A model generated the notes under the pieces. That model was given only the letters and a program-made list of their open reading frames with translations, had not been told where the DNA came from and made no database searches. Below, one piece after another: positions 43,987-52,977 of a DNA stretch of 64,000 nucleotides; position 1 is the stretch's first letter; each line of letters opens with the position of its first letter. The translations under genes and the position numbers were made by a program. Source of the stretch: NBLH01 sp050296515 (GTDB taxonomy: Bacteria; Bacteroidota; Bacteroidia; Bacteroidales; NBLH01). The stretch is from contig JBNKRJ010000019.1 of NCBI GenBank assembly GCA_050296515.1, forward strand, positions 46,121 to 110,120, given 5' to 3'.

Positions 43987-46122
43987 ATGAAAAAGATTTT
44001 TACAGTATCATTAATTGCAGCATTATTTGCCTGTAATAGTGCTCCTAAAAAACCGGAAATTACCGTGACTTATCCAGAAACAAAAAAAGTTGACACAGTA
44101 GACACTTATTTTGGTGTTGAAGTAGCAGACCCTTATCGGTGGCTCGAAGATGATTTATCGGAAGAAACAGCTGCCTGGGTAAAATCTGAAAATGAAGTAA
44201 CCTTTGGTTATTTAGAAAAGATTCCTTTCAGGAACAAAATTAAAGAACGCCTTGAAAAACTTTGGAACTACGAAAAAGTTGGTGCACCAACCAAACATGG
44301 TGACTACTATTATTTTTACAAAAATGATGGTCTTCAAAATCAATATGTTTTGTATAGAAAGAAAGACCTAAACACTGAAGAGGCTGAAGTTTTTATTGAT
44401 CCTAATAAATTCTCAGAGGATGGAACAGTTTCAATGGCAGGAACCAGCTTTACAAAAGATGGTAGTTTAATGGCTTATTTGATTTCAGAAGGGGGTTCTG
44501 ATTGGAGAAAAATCATCATTCGAAAAACTGAAACCAATGAAATTATTGAAGATACTTTGGTAGATGTTAAATTCAGTGGAGTATCGTGGAAAGGAAATGA
44601 AGGTTTTTATTATAGCAGCTATGATAAGCCAAAAGGAAGCGAATTATCTACAAAAACTCAATACCATAAATTGTATTATCACAAACTTGGAACTAATCAG
44701 AAAAGCGATATTTTAGTGTTTGGAGGCGAAAAACAACCTCGAAGATATATTGGAGGAAGTGTTACTGATGATCAGAAATATCTTATCATTTGGGCAGCTG
44801 AAAGTACTTCAGGCAACGAGCTTTATGTTCAGGATATTTCTATGCCTAATGGTAAAATAAAGCCTATTATCACAGGTTTTGATAATAATAATATTATTGT
44901 AGATAATGAAGGAGAACGTTTTCTTATTCAAACAAATTTAAATGCACCAAATAATCGTCTTGTGGAAGTAAATATTAACGAGCCGGCTCCTGAAAACTGG
45001 AAAGATGTGATTCCTGAAACAGAGAATGTAATGGATGTATCAACTGGTGGTGGTTCATTGTTTGCATCATATATGGTTGATGTAAAATCCAAGATTTTAC
45101 AATACGATTATTCCGGCAAATTAATTAGAGAAATTGAACTCCCCTCTATCGGAACAGCTGAAGGTTTTGGTGCAGAAAAAGAAGACAAAGAACTGTACTA
45201 CAGTTTCACATCATTTACATACCCAAGTACTATCTTTAAATATGATATTGCAACAGGAAAATCTGAAATGTACTGGAAACCTGCAATTGACTTTAATCCT
45301 GAAGATTACGAAACAGAGCAGGTGTTTTACAAAAGTAAAGACGAAACCGAAATTCCTATGTTTATTGTTTACAAAAAAGGACTTGAGAAAAACGGCAAAA
45401 ACCCAACCTATTTGTATGCATATGGGGGGTTCAATATCAGCTTAACACCAAGCTTTAGCACTGGAATGATTGTTTGGTTAGAACAAGGAGGTATTTTTGC
45501 TCAACCAAATCTGAGAGGTGGTGGAGAATATGGTGAAAAATGGCATAAAGCTGGCACAAAAATGCAGAAGCAAAATGTATTTGATGATTTTATTGCAGCA
45601 GCAGAATATCTTAAAGAAAACAAATATACTTCTACAGATTACTTAGCAATTGCAGGTGGTTCAAACGGAGGATTACTTATTGGTGCAACAATAACACAAC
45701 AACCTGATTTAGCTGCAGTTGCATTCCCTGCGGTTGGTGTTCTTGATATGTTACGTTATCACAAATTTACTGCTGGTGCAGGATGGACATCTGATTATGG
45801 CAATGCTGATGAATCAAAAGAAATGTTTGAGTATTTAAAAGGATATTCACCCTTGCACAATGTAAAAGAGGCATCTTATCCTGCAACAATGGTTACTACG
45901 GCAGATCATGACGACAGGGTAGTTCCGGCTCATTCATTTAAATTTGCGGCTACGTTACAAGAAAGGCACACTGGCAAAACTCCTATTCTTATTCGTATTG
46001 AAACCAGTGCAGGACACGGAGCCGGAACACCAACTTCGAAAATTATTGAGCAATATGCCGATAAATTTGGATTTGCTTTCTTTAACATGGGGATTGAGCC
46101 AAAATATAAAGATGCTGAATAA
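43987..46122 (+). CDS. Prolyl oligopeptidase family (S9A) lipoprotein
   Basis: This 711-residue serine peptidase cleaves short proline-containing peptides. A lipoprotein signal (MKKIFTVSLIAALFAC) is followed by the seven-bladed propeller (about 30-430; VADPYRWLEDD near its start) and the alpha/beta-hydrolase domain. The triad is S559 in AIAGGSNGGLLIG, D643 in ADHDDRVVP and H677 in SAGHGAG. YAYGGFNISLTPSF carries the oxyanion tyrosine region. The lipid anchor places it in the periplasm or at the outer membrane, consistent with peptide scavenging by a proteolytic bacterium. Monocistronic, with a hairpin at 46153. Confidence 0.95.
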   Translation: MKKIFTVSLIAALFACNSAPKKPEITVTYPETKKVDTVDTYFGVEVADPYRWLEDDLSEETAAWVKSENEVTFGYLEKIPFRNKIKERLEKLWNYEKVGAPTKHGDYYYFYKNDGLQNQYVLYRKKDLNTEEAEVFIDPNKFSEDGTVSMAGTSFTKDGSLMAYLISEGGSDWRKIIIRKTETNEIIEDTLVDVKFSGVSWKGNEGFYYSSYDKPKGSELSTKTQYHKLYYHKLGTNQKSDILVFGGEKQPRRYIGGSVTDDQKYLIIWAAESTSGNELYVQDISMPNGKIKPIITGFDNNNIIVDNEGERFLIQTNLNAPNNRLVEVNINEPAPENWKDVIPETENVMDVSTGGGSLFASYMVDVKSKILQYDYSGKLIREIELPSIGTAEGFGAEKEDKELYYSFTSFTYPSTIFKYDIATGKSEMYWKPAIDFNPEDYETEQVFYKSKDETEIPMFIVYKKGLEKNGKNPTYLYAYGGFNISLTPSFSTGMIVWLEQGGIFAQPNLRGGGEYGEKWHKAGTKMQKQNVFDDFIAAAEYLKENKYTSTDYLAIAGGSNGGLLIGATITQQPDLAAVAFPAVGVLDMLRYHKFTAGAGWTSDYGNADESKEMFEYLKGYSPLHNVKEASYPATMVTTADHDDRVVPAHSFKFAATLQERHTGKTPILIRIETSAGHGAGTPTSKIIEQYADKFGFAFFNMGIEPKYKDAE

Positions 46123-46152
46123 AAATACACAACAATCTTAAAAGAAAACATT

Positions 46153-46187
46153 CAAAGCTGGCAAAATTATTTGTCAGCTTTGATTTT
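46153..46187 (+). terminator. Terminator after the prolyl oligopeptidase gene
   Basis: CAAAGCTGGCAAA (46153-46165) pairs with TTTGTCAGCTTTG (46170-46182) with one G-T pair and a short loop, followed by ATTTTAAAAAG. It overlaps a TTG at 46171 and so favours the ATG at 46195 as the start of the next gene. Confidence 0.75.
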
Positions 46188-46194
46188 AAAAAGT

Positions 46195-46830
46195 ATGAAA
46201 CATAAATTTATTGTAATAGAAGGACTTATTGGAGCAGGAAAGACTAGCTTGTCGAAAAAAATTGCCGATAAGTTTAATGCAAAACTCATTTTAGAACAAT
46301 TTGCAGATAACCCTTTCCTCCCCAAATTTTATAAAGAGCCCGAAAAATACTCTTTCCAACTTGAATTGTCTTTTTTAGCAGAACGGTATCATCAATTAAA
46401 AGATGAATTAAGTACAGGCGATTTATTCAAATCCTTCCTTATATCAGACTATTATTTCACAAAGTCACTAATATTTGCCAAATCAACACTGGCAGACGAT
46501 GAATACAGGTTGTTTCGTAACCTTTTTGATATCATATTAACAACGTTACCCAAACCCGACTTATACGTGTATTTGCATCTAAAACCAGAAAATGCCCTTA
46601 AAAACATAAAAAAAAGAGGTCGGGATTATGAACAATCCATTGATGCAAATTATCTTGAGAAGATTAGCCGAAACTACTTTGACTATTTCAAACATCAACA
46701 AAACATGAAGTTTTTGGTAGTTGATACCAATGGCATTGATTTTGTTAACAATAGATCTGATTTTGAGGAGCTTATTGATGTTATCTTCAATATCGAATAT
46801 GATTATGGAATCAATAGAAAGATTCTTTAA
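46195..46830 (+). CDS. Deoxynucleoside kinase
   Basis: The 211-residue P-loop kinase phosphorylates deoxynucleosides in the salvage pathway (dGK/dAK/dCK type). Visible are the Walker A loop IEGLIGAGKTSLSKK (about 8-22), the substrate-site LELSFLAERYHQL with the conserved E-R pair, SDYYFTKSLIFA, LYVYLHL with the sugar-binding LKP, and the lid KKRGRDYEQSID. The start at 46195 puts the P-loop at the usual distance from the N-terminus. It lies 72 bases after the peptidase gene and 156 bases before the TPR lipoprotein gene. The preferred base is not readable. Confidence 0.9.
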   Translation: MKHKFIVIEGLIGAGKTSLSKKIADKFNAKLILEQFADNPFLPKFYKEPEKYSFQLELSFLAERYHQLKDELSTGDLFKSFLISDYYFTKSLIFAKSTLADDEYRLFRNLFDIILTTLPKPDLYVYLHLKPENALKNIKKRGRDYEQSIDANYLEKISRNYFDYFKHQQNMKFLVVDTNGIDFVNNRSDFEELIDVIFNIEYDYGINRKIL

Positions 46831-46986
46831 AAAAACACCTTTTTCCTGTCATTTTGGCCGTTATATTAACTATAATTTTACAAAAAAAAGCCAGATTGGG
46901 TTTCATTTATTAAAAACATTGTATAGATTTGCAATAGTAAATATATTAACCGAAAATCATTTAGTCAAACAATTTATTTATCAATT

Positions 46987-48741
46987 ATGAAGAAAGTTAC
47001 ATTCAATTACCTGTTACTATTTGTCGCAGCTACAGTATTCTTAGCAAGTTGTGGCGGACTAAAAAAAATGGCTGATAAAGCTCAGGATTTAAAAAATAAT
47101 GTTACCCCAAATCCGCTAGAAATGCATGCAGAGAAAGTTCCTGTTAAATTCAACGGAACAATTCCTCCAAAGTATTTTGATAAAAAAGCCATTTTAGTGA
47201 TTACTCCAGTATTGAAATACAACACCGGTGAATATACATTAAAGACCAAAACTCTTCAGGGAGAAAAGGTTGAGGATAACAACCCGGTTATTTCTTACGA
47301 TAAAGGAGGAAGCTTTGAATACGCGGATACTATTCCTTACGTTGACGACATGAGAGTTTCAACTTTCGAAATCAGAATGAAAGCATCAAGAGGTGATGAA
47401 AATGCTGATCTTATTAATGTTGAGGCTGCAAAAGGTGTTAACGTAACTCCACGTTTAGTTAAATATGCTGCAGAAGTTGACGGAGTAAAATTCGTTGAAA
47501 TTCCAGTTACAATGGATGCAAAAATTTCTGACCTGCAAACTGCAATTATTCTTTATGATCTACAGAAGTCTAACTTAAAATCTTCTGAAACTAAGAAAGA
47601 AGAAATGCAAAAGTTACTTGAGCTACTAACAAAAACTACTGATGAAGATGAGACTGAATTAGTAAATGTTGAGATTGCTAGTTATGCTTCTCCTGACGGA
47701 CCAGAAGATTTAAATGCCAAATTGGTTGATGACAGAGGTAAAACTGCTCAAGGTTATATTGAAAAGAGTCTTAAAAAAGCTGAAGCATCTAAAACTAAAG
47801 AAGCTGACTTCATCGTAAAAGAAACTACTCCAACTGAAGACTGGGAAGGTTTCAAAAAAGAAGTTGAATCATCAGAAGTACAAGATAAAGAATTGATTTT
47901 AAGAGTTCTTTCAATGTATTCAGATCCTGAAGTAAGAGAAAGAGAAATTAAGAACATTTCTGAAGCTTACACTGCTTTAAAAACTGACATTCTTCCTCAG
48001 TTAAGAAGATCTGTTATTAAAGCTAACTATGAATCAAAAGTAAAAAGCAACGAAGAATTATTATCAATGGTTGCTGATAGCAATATCATGAAACTTAAAT
48101 TAACTGAATTGCTTTACACTGCTACATTAACTGATGATGCAGCTCTTAAAGAAAAAATTTATGACCAAGCTTTAGCTGTTGAGCCAAATTGCTTCAGAGC
48201 TTATAATAACAGAGGTGCTGTTAAAGGTAACAATGGTGACATTGCAGGTGCAAAAGCTGATTTTGCTAAGTCAAACGAGTTAAAATCAAATCCTGCAGCT
48301 CTTCATAACCTTGGTGCTGTTGCTTTCGCAGAAGGAAACTTAGAAGAAGCTGAAAAATATTTCGCTGAAGCTAAATCTGCTGGTTGTCAATCGCCACACT
48401 TAGGATACAACATGGGTATTATCAACATCATCAAAGGAGAATATCCAGAAGCAGTGCAAAACTTTGGTTCAGAAAATACTTTCGGAAAAGCTTTAGCTCA
48501 AACTTTGAACAAGCAAGATGCTGATGCTGAAGGTACTTTAAATGCAATGGGAGAAAACGAAAGCGGATGGTTCTATTACCTAAAAGCTATCTCTGCTGCT
48601 AAACAAAGTAAAGACGAAGCTGTATTTGAAAACTTAAAAACTGCCGTTGGCAAAGTTGATGAAATTAAAACTTATGCTAAAGGTGATGTTGAGTTCATCA
48701 AGTACTGGGAAAACGAAACTTTTAAAACTATCATACAATAA
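46987..48741 (+). CDS. TPR lipoprotein with OmpA-like segment
   Basis: A lipoprotein signal (LLLFVAATVFLASCGG, Cys near 22) precedes a beta-rich N-terminal domain (about 45-190; VPVKFNGTIPPKYFDKKAILVITPVL), a segment that resembles the core of OmpA-like peptidoglycan-binding domains (VNVEIASYASPDGPEDLNAKLVDDRGKTAQGY, about 226-257), and C-terminal TPR repeats (about 385-570; CFRAYNNRGAVKGNNGDIAGAKADFAKS and following). The type is seen in Bacteroidales but has no named function. Codon use (many GCT, AAA, GAA) suggests high expression. It ends at a strong terminator. A link between outer membrane and peptidoglycan is an inference. Confidence 0.75.
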   Translation: MKKVTFNYLLLFVAATVFLASCGGLKKMADKAQDLKNNVTPNPLEMHAEKVPVKFNGTIPPKYFDKKAILVITPVLKYNTGEYTLKTKTLQGEKVEDNNPVISYDKGGSFEYADTIPYVDDMRVSTFEIRMKASRGDENADLINVEAAKGVNVTPRLVKYAAEVDGVKFVEIPVTMDAKISDLQTAIILYDLQKSNLKSSETKKEEMQKLLELLTKTTDEDETELVNVEIASYASPDGPEDLNAKLVDDRGKTAQGYIEKSLKKAEASKTKEADFIVKETTPTEDWEGFKKEVESSEVQDKELILRVLSMYSDPEVREREIKNISEAYTALKTDILPQLRRSVIKANYESKVKSNEELLSMVADSNIMKLKLTELLYTATLTDDAALKEKIYDQALAVEPNCFRAYNNRGAVKGNNGDIAGAKADFAKSNELKSNPAALHNLGAVAFAEGNLEEAEKYFAEAKSAGCQSPHLGYNMGIINIIKGEYPEAVQNFGSENTFGKALAQTLNKQDADAEGTLNAMGENESGWFYYLKAISAAKQSKDEAVFENLKTAVGKVDEIKTYAKGDVEFIKYWENETFKTIIQ

Positions 48742-48767
48742 AGTATAATTAGTTTGAAATAAATGAT

Positions 48768-48795
48768 AAAAAGCGGCCTTGAGCCGCTTTTTTTA
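48768..48795 (+). terminator. Rho-independent terminator of the TPR lipoprotein gene
   Basis: AAAAAGCGGC (48768-48777) pairs with GCCGCTTTTT (48783-48792) with a 5-base loop and continues in T. Confidence 0.92.
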
Positions 48796-48800
48796 TACAA

Positions 48801-48833
48801 AAAAAAAGGATTGCTATTTTCATAACAATCCTT
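48801..48833 (-). terminator. Terminator of tRNA-Arg
   Basis: On the minus strand AAGGATTG (48833-48826) and CAATCCTT (48813-48806) form an 8 bp stem with a 12-base loop, followed by a long T-run (48805-48798). It lies 6 bases after the tRNA. Confidence 0.85.
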
Positions 48834-48838
48834 CCCGG

Positions 48839-48912
48839 TGACCCAGGGAGGACTCGAACCCCCAACCCTCAGAGCCGAAATCTGATATTCTATCCAATTG
48901 AACTACTAGGCC
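48839..48912 (-). tRNA. tRNA-Arg (anticodon TCG)
   Basis: The 74-base cloverleaf is complete: acceptor GGCCTAG/CTGGGTC (with G-U pairs), D arm GTTC/GAAT-like, anticodon stem TCAGA/TCTGA around loop TTTCGGC (anticodon TCG, reading CGA and possibly other CGN), a 5-base variable loop, and T arm GGGGG-TTCGAGT-CCTCC. The discriminator is A and the CCA is not encoded. No intron is present. Confidence 0.95.
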
Positions 48913-48926
48913 ATTTTATTGGAATG

Positions 48927-48957
48927 CAAAAATAATAAAAATGCACAAGCCCACCAA
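48927..48957 (-). promoter_or_regulatory. Promoter of tRNA-Arg
   Basis: On the minus strand TTG (48957-48955) and TATTTTTG (48934-48927) lie 20 bases apart, matching the -33/-7 promoter. The expected start point is only a few bases before the tRNA. The -33 part lies within the palindrome at 48937-48974. Confidence 0.55.
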
Positions 48958-48974
48958 TAGCTCTGTGCATTTTT
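48937..48974. repeat. Palindrome over the tRNA-Arg promoter
   Basis: AAAAATGCACA (48937-48947) pairs with TGTGCATTTTT (48964-48974) over 11 bp; AGC and GCT inside can extend the stem. It covers the spacer and -33 region of the tRNA promoter. It may be an operator, or a terminator remnant, as no gene ends here. Confidence 0.6.
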
Positions 48975-49077
48975 GAAATGATAATAAAAAATGATTATAT
49001 TTAAGATTACTAACTTATTACGGAGACTTAGTATAATCGCTTCTTAATCAACCGACTAACTGCAAGCTTGACATTCT

Positions 49078-49809
49078 ATGATTCTCGAAAAAAACATTTT
49101 TTATATTGGAGATCTGGTAATTATGGAACCCATTGTCAGCTTAACTGATATAATGGTTTCAGTTGCTTGTTTTGTTGCCTTATACCATCTAAAAAAGTTA
49201 AAACTCAATGGGAGAATGTACTTTCATTTTAAACTGCATTTCCTTACACTGGGACTGGCAACTCTTTTTGGTGGAACTGTTGGCCATGCTTTTTTATATG
49301 CTTTTAGTGATGCATGGAAACTTACTGGCTGGCTAATCAGTATGATTTCAATTAACTTTTTAGAAAGGGCATTTATAGCGCATACGATTCAACATGTAAG
49401 CGAAAAAACCAGATTCATTATAAAAAGCGCCAACAATGTTGAACTAATTGCTTTTATGGGAACCACTATATACACCTTAAAGTTTGATTTTGTTGAAATA
49501 CATACTGGGTTTGGGCTATTATTAGTCATTTTCCCTCTTCAACTATTTATGTTCTTCAAAACCAAAGATAAAGGTGCAAAGTATATATTTGTAATCGTAG
49601 CTTTAGCAATTATCTCTGCTGTAATATTTATTAACCAAATTGATATCCACCAATGGTTTAATCATATTTCAATCAGTCATGTATTGATGTTTGTAATGGT
49701 CATTTTATTATACCAAAGTGCTGTAACATTGGATTACGATAGACGGCATGAAGCGAAAGAAAGAGGTATTGCAAAACTCTTCAGGCAACTAAAGGAAACA
49801 ATTGACTAA
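49078..49809 (+). CDS. Multi-spanning membrane protein, unknown function
   Basis: The 243-residue protein has seven hydrophobic helices and a charged C-terminal tail (DYDRRHEAKERGIAKLFRQLKE). Several histidines lie at membrane ends (FHFKLHFLTLG, TVGHAFLYAFSDAWK, IHTGFG, IHQWFNHISISHVL), which is suggestive of a metal-binding or heme-type membrane protein, or of the ceramidase-like fold, but no signature is secure. The start may be the ATG at 49078 or the one at 49123 (MEPIVSLTDIMV), which gives an N-terminus typical of such families. It is monocistronic, upstream of leuS. Confidence 0.65.
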   Translation: MILEKNIFYIGDLVIMEPIVSLTDIMVSVACFVALYHLKKLKLNGRMYFHFKLHFLTLGLATLFGGTVGHAFLYAFSDAWKLTGWLISMISINFLERAFIAHTIQHVSEKTRFIIKSANNVELIAFMGTTIYTLKFDFVEIHTGFGLLLVIFPLQLFMFFKTKDKGAKYIFVIVALAIISAVIFINQIDIHQWFNHISISHVLMFVMVILLYQSAVTLDYDRRHEAKERGIAKLFRQLKETID

Positions 49810-49869
49810 CTGTTTCTTAAAATATTAGTTAAATTAATCATCACCTTCGCATTTTTCGCACAAGTTTTC

Positions 49870-49877
49870 TACTTTTG
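49870..49877 (+). promoter_or_regulatory. -7 element TACTTTTG upstream of leuS
   Basis: TACTTTTG matches TAnnTTTG exactly, 73 bases before the leuS ATG, followed by CGAACTGTAAA as in the rpsO promoter. The -33 element is weak. Confidence 0.5.
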
Positions 49878-49949
49878 CGAACTGTAAAAAGCCTAAGTAG
49901 AATTGTTTAGGCGTATTAGGATACTAACCCAATTAATGAAGTAAGGGAA

Positions 49950-52709
49950 ATGGAATACAATTTTGGTGAAATAGAAAAGAAGTGGCAAAGCTATTGGAAA
50001 GAAAAAGAAACTTACAAAGTTGATATTGATAACACAAGACCAAAATACTATGTGCTGGACATGTTCCCTTACCCATCAGGTGCAGGATTACATGTTGGGC
50101 ATCCTCTTGGATATATTGCCTCAGATATTTACAGCCGCTATAAGCGATTGAAAGGCTTCAATGTGTTGCACCCAATGGGTTATGATGCGTTTGGTCTACC
50201 TGCTGAGCAATATGCCATTCAAACAGGGCAGCACCCTGCAATTACAACTGATAATAACATCAAAAGATATCGCGAACAACTTGATAAAATTGGTTTTTCG
50301 TATGATTGGAACCGCGAAGTAAGAACATCTGATCCTGAATACTACAAATGGACACAATGGGCTTTTATTCAAATGTTTAAGCATTGGTTTAATAATCAAA
50401 CCCAAAAAGCAGAACCCATTGAAAATCTTGTTTCGATATTTGAAAAAGAAGGAAATAAAAACATTGATGCAGCTACTACTCAAGCAGAAGTTTTTAGTGC
50501 AGAAGACTGGAAAAAGTTTACGGAAAAAGAACAGCAGGAGATATTGCTTAATTATCGATTAGCTTATCGTGCAAATACTAAAGTAAACTGGTGTCCGGAA
50601 TTAGGGACAGTTTTAGCTAATGATGAAGTAGTAAATGGTGTTTCGGAGCGAGGTGGCCATCCCGTAATCCAGAAAAATATGGAGCAATGGTTATTGCGTA
50701 TTACTGCCTATGCAAAACGTTTACTTGATGGCCTTGATACCATTGACTGGACAGAATCGTTAAAAGAAATGCAGCGTAACTGGATTGGCCGATCTGAAGG
50801 TGCACAGGTTTTCTTTGACTTGAAAGGACATGATGAGAAAATTGAGATTTTCACCACTCGACCTGACACTATTTATGGAGCCACCTTTATGGTGATAGCC
50901 CCTGAAAGTGAATTAGTTGATGCCTTAACAACTTCAGAACAAAAAGCAGAAGTTGATGAATACGTTTCAGTATCGAAAAAGAGAACCGAAAGAGAAAGAA
51001 TCGCTGAAGTAAAAAATATTACCGGTGTATTTACCGGTTCCTATGCTGTTAATCCATTTACCAATGAAGAAATTCCGATTTGGGTGGCAGATTATGTGTT
51101 GGCTGGCTACGGAACAGGAGCCATTATGGCTGTACCTGCCCATGATAGCAGGGACTATGCTTTTGCTAAGCATTTTGGCCTTGAAATCAGGGAAGTAGTT
51201 TCAGGCGGTGATATCAGCGAAGAATCTTACGATGCCAAAGATGGTATATTGGTAAATTCAGACCTCATCAATGGATTGAATGTAAAGAAAGCTATCATCA
51301 AGATTATCAAAGAAATAGAAAACAGAAACATAGGCACAAAGCAGATTAATTACCGTTTACGTGATGCTATTTTTAGCCGCCAAAGATATTGGGGCGAGCC
51401 ATTTCCTGTTTATTTTAAAAACGGTGTTCCCTACCCAGTGGATGAAAGTCAATTACCTCTTGAATTACCAGAAATTGATGCATACAAGCCTACTGAAGAT
51501 GGAGATCCACCACTGGGAAGAGCAAAAAACTGGGAAACCAAAGAGGGGTATCCTTATGAATTAAGTACCATGCCTGGTTTTGCAGGATCCTCTGCATACT
51601 ATTTGCGTTATATGGACCCAAGAAACAATAATGCCTTGGTTTCTAAAGAAGCCAATGAATACTGGCAGGATGTTGACTTGTATATTGGTGGAACTGAGCA
51701 TGCTGTGGGCCATTTAATGTATTCACGTTTTTGGAATAAGTTTTTATATGATCTTGGATATGTGGTTAAAGATGAACCATTTAAAAAACTCATCAATCAG
51801 GGAATGATTCAAGGTCGTTCAAATTTTGTATATAGAATAAATAATACAAACAAATTTGTTTCGCTTGGTTTAAAAGAGAATTATGAAACTACTCCCCTTC
51901 ATGTGGATGTAAATATTGTACATCATGATGTTTTAGATATTGAAGCTTTTAAGGCATGGAACCCAGATTTTGCTGATGCCGAGTTCATCTTAGAAGATGG
52001 TAAATATCATTGTGGATATGCCGTTGAAAAGATGTCTAAGCGCTATTACAATGTGGTAAATCCTGACATGATAGCTGAACAGTATGGTGCTGATACACTT
52101 CGATTGTATGAAATGTTTTTAGGGCCTATTGAGCAATCTAAACCATGGGATACTAACGGAATTGAAGGTGTACATAAATTCTTGCGAAAGTATTGGCGAT
52201 TATTTTACCAGAATGAAAAATTGAATATTTCTGATGAGAAACCGACTGAGGCGGAATTAAAAGTACTTCACAAAACAATCAAGAAAGTACAAGATGATAT
52301 TGAAAGGTTCTCGTTCAATACTTCAATTAGTGCTTTTATGATTTGTGTAAATGAATTAAACAGCCTAAAATGCAATAAAGAGGCCATTTTAAGCCCTTTA
52401 ACAAGACTTTTAGCACCATTTGCACCACATATTACTGAAGAATTGTGGTTTGTCCTTGGAAACAAAACTACTATCAATGATGCTGAATTCCCAATATTGG
52501 AAGAAAAGTATCTGAAAGAAGATAGTATTGTTTACCCGGTAGCGTTTAATGGAAAAAGAAGGTTCGAAATTGAGGTTGCAGCAGATGCAAGCAACCAGGA
52601 AATTGAAAAACTTGCTCTTGCTCATGAAGTTGCAGCTAAATGGCTTGAAGGAAAAGCTCCAAAGAAGGTAATTGTTGTGCCTAAAAGAATGGTAAATATT
52701 GTTATTTAA
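49950..52709 (+). CDS. leuS: Leucine-tRNA ligase
   Basis: This class I synthetase has 919 residues. The HIGH motif is in FPYPSGAGLHVGHPLGY (about 40), the CP1 editing domain contains TTRPDTIYGATFMVIAPE and GTGAIMAVPAHDSRDYAFAKHFGL with its deacylation aspartate, and the KMSKS motif is EKMSKRYYN (about 695). The anticodon-binding helices follow, and the end (KKVIVVPKRMVNIVI) is typical. An insertion of about 50 residues before the editing domain (NNQTQKAEPIENLVSIFEK onwards) is a known Bacteroidota feature. It has its own promoter. No regulatory T-box-like structure is seen in the leader. Confidence 0.97.
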   Translation: MEYNFGEIEKKWQSYWKEKETYKVDIDNTRPKYYVLDMFPYPSGAGLHVGHPLGYIASDIYSRYKRLKGFNVLHPMGYDAFGLPAEQYAIQTGQHPAITTDNNIKRYREQLDKIGFSYDWNREVRTSDPEYYKWTQWAFIQMFKHWFNNQTQKAEPIENLVSIFEKEGNKNIDAATTQAEVFSAEDWKKFTEKEQQEILLNYRLAYRANTKVNWCPELGTVLANDEVVNGVSERGGHPVIQKNMEQWLLRITAYAKRLLDGLDTIDWTESLKEMQRNWIGRSEGAQVFFDLKGHDEKIEIFTTRPDTIYGATFMVIAPESELVDALTTSEQKAEVDEYVSVSKKRTERERIAEVKNITGVFTGSYAVNPFTNEEIPIWVADYVLAGYGTGAIMAVPAHDSRDYAFAKHFGLEIREVVSGGDISEESYDAKDGILVNSDLINGLNVKKAIIKIIKEIENRNIGTKQINYRLRDAIFSRQRYWGEPFPVYFKNGVPYPVDESQLPLELPEIDAYKPTEDGDPPLGRAKNWETKEGYPYELSTMPGFAGSSAYYLRYMDPRNNNALVSKEANEYWQDVDLYIGGTEHAVGHLMYSRFWNKFLYDLGYVVKDEPFKKLINQGMIQGRSNFVYRINNTNKFVSLGLKENYETTPLHVDVNIVHHDVLDIEAFKAWNPDFADAEFILEDGKYHCGYAVEKMSKRYYNVVNPDMIAEQYGADTLRLYEMFLGPIEQSKPWDTNGIEGVHKFLRKYWRLFYQNEKLNISDEKPTEAELKVLHKTIKKVQDDIERFSFNTSISAFMICVNELNSLKCNKEAILSPLTRLLAPFAPHITEELWFVLGNKTTINDAEFPILEEKYLKEDSIVYPVAFNGKRRFEIEVAADASNQEIEKLALAHEVAAKWLEGKAPKKVIVVPKRMVNIVI

Positions 52710-52741
52710 TTAGAAGCTAGAACTTAGAAATTAGATAAGAG
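52710..52741. repeat. Copy of the GAACTTAGAA intergenic repeat
   Basis: Directly after leuS, 52710-52741 contains AGAACTTAGAAATTAGA, which shares its core with the repeat at 30521-30586. Here no strong second arm is seen. Confidence 0.5.
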
Positions 52742-52977
52742 ATTTATTGAATAAACTAATTGGGTACAGCTCTTACATAATTTGAGATTGACAATATGCT
52801 TCAAATACTAATAACCAGGCACTAATATCTCATACCTCTTATAATTTAATCCGTGTTGCATAAATTGTGGCACGGTTCTTTTATTTAATAAAACAGAAAT
52901 CGCAAATTCTATAAAATTGTATTTTTTGTAAATTAATTATTACATTAGCCACCGATTAGCTTATTAACCTTTTAGTT

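Noticed and set aside
46721..46990. An 89-residue plus-strand ORF between the deoxynucleoside kinase and the TPR lipoprotein genes
   Set aside because: It lies in another frame of the kinase gene for its first third and the rest has low-complexity content with no recognisable start.
49801..49949. T-box or other riboswitch upstream of leuS
   Set aside because: The leader is short and no specifier loop, antiterminator or terminator pair can be drawn; T-boxes are also not expected in this phylum.
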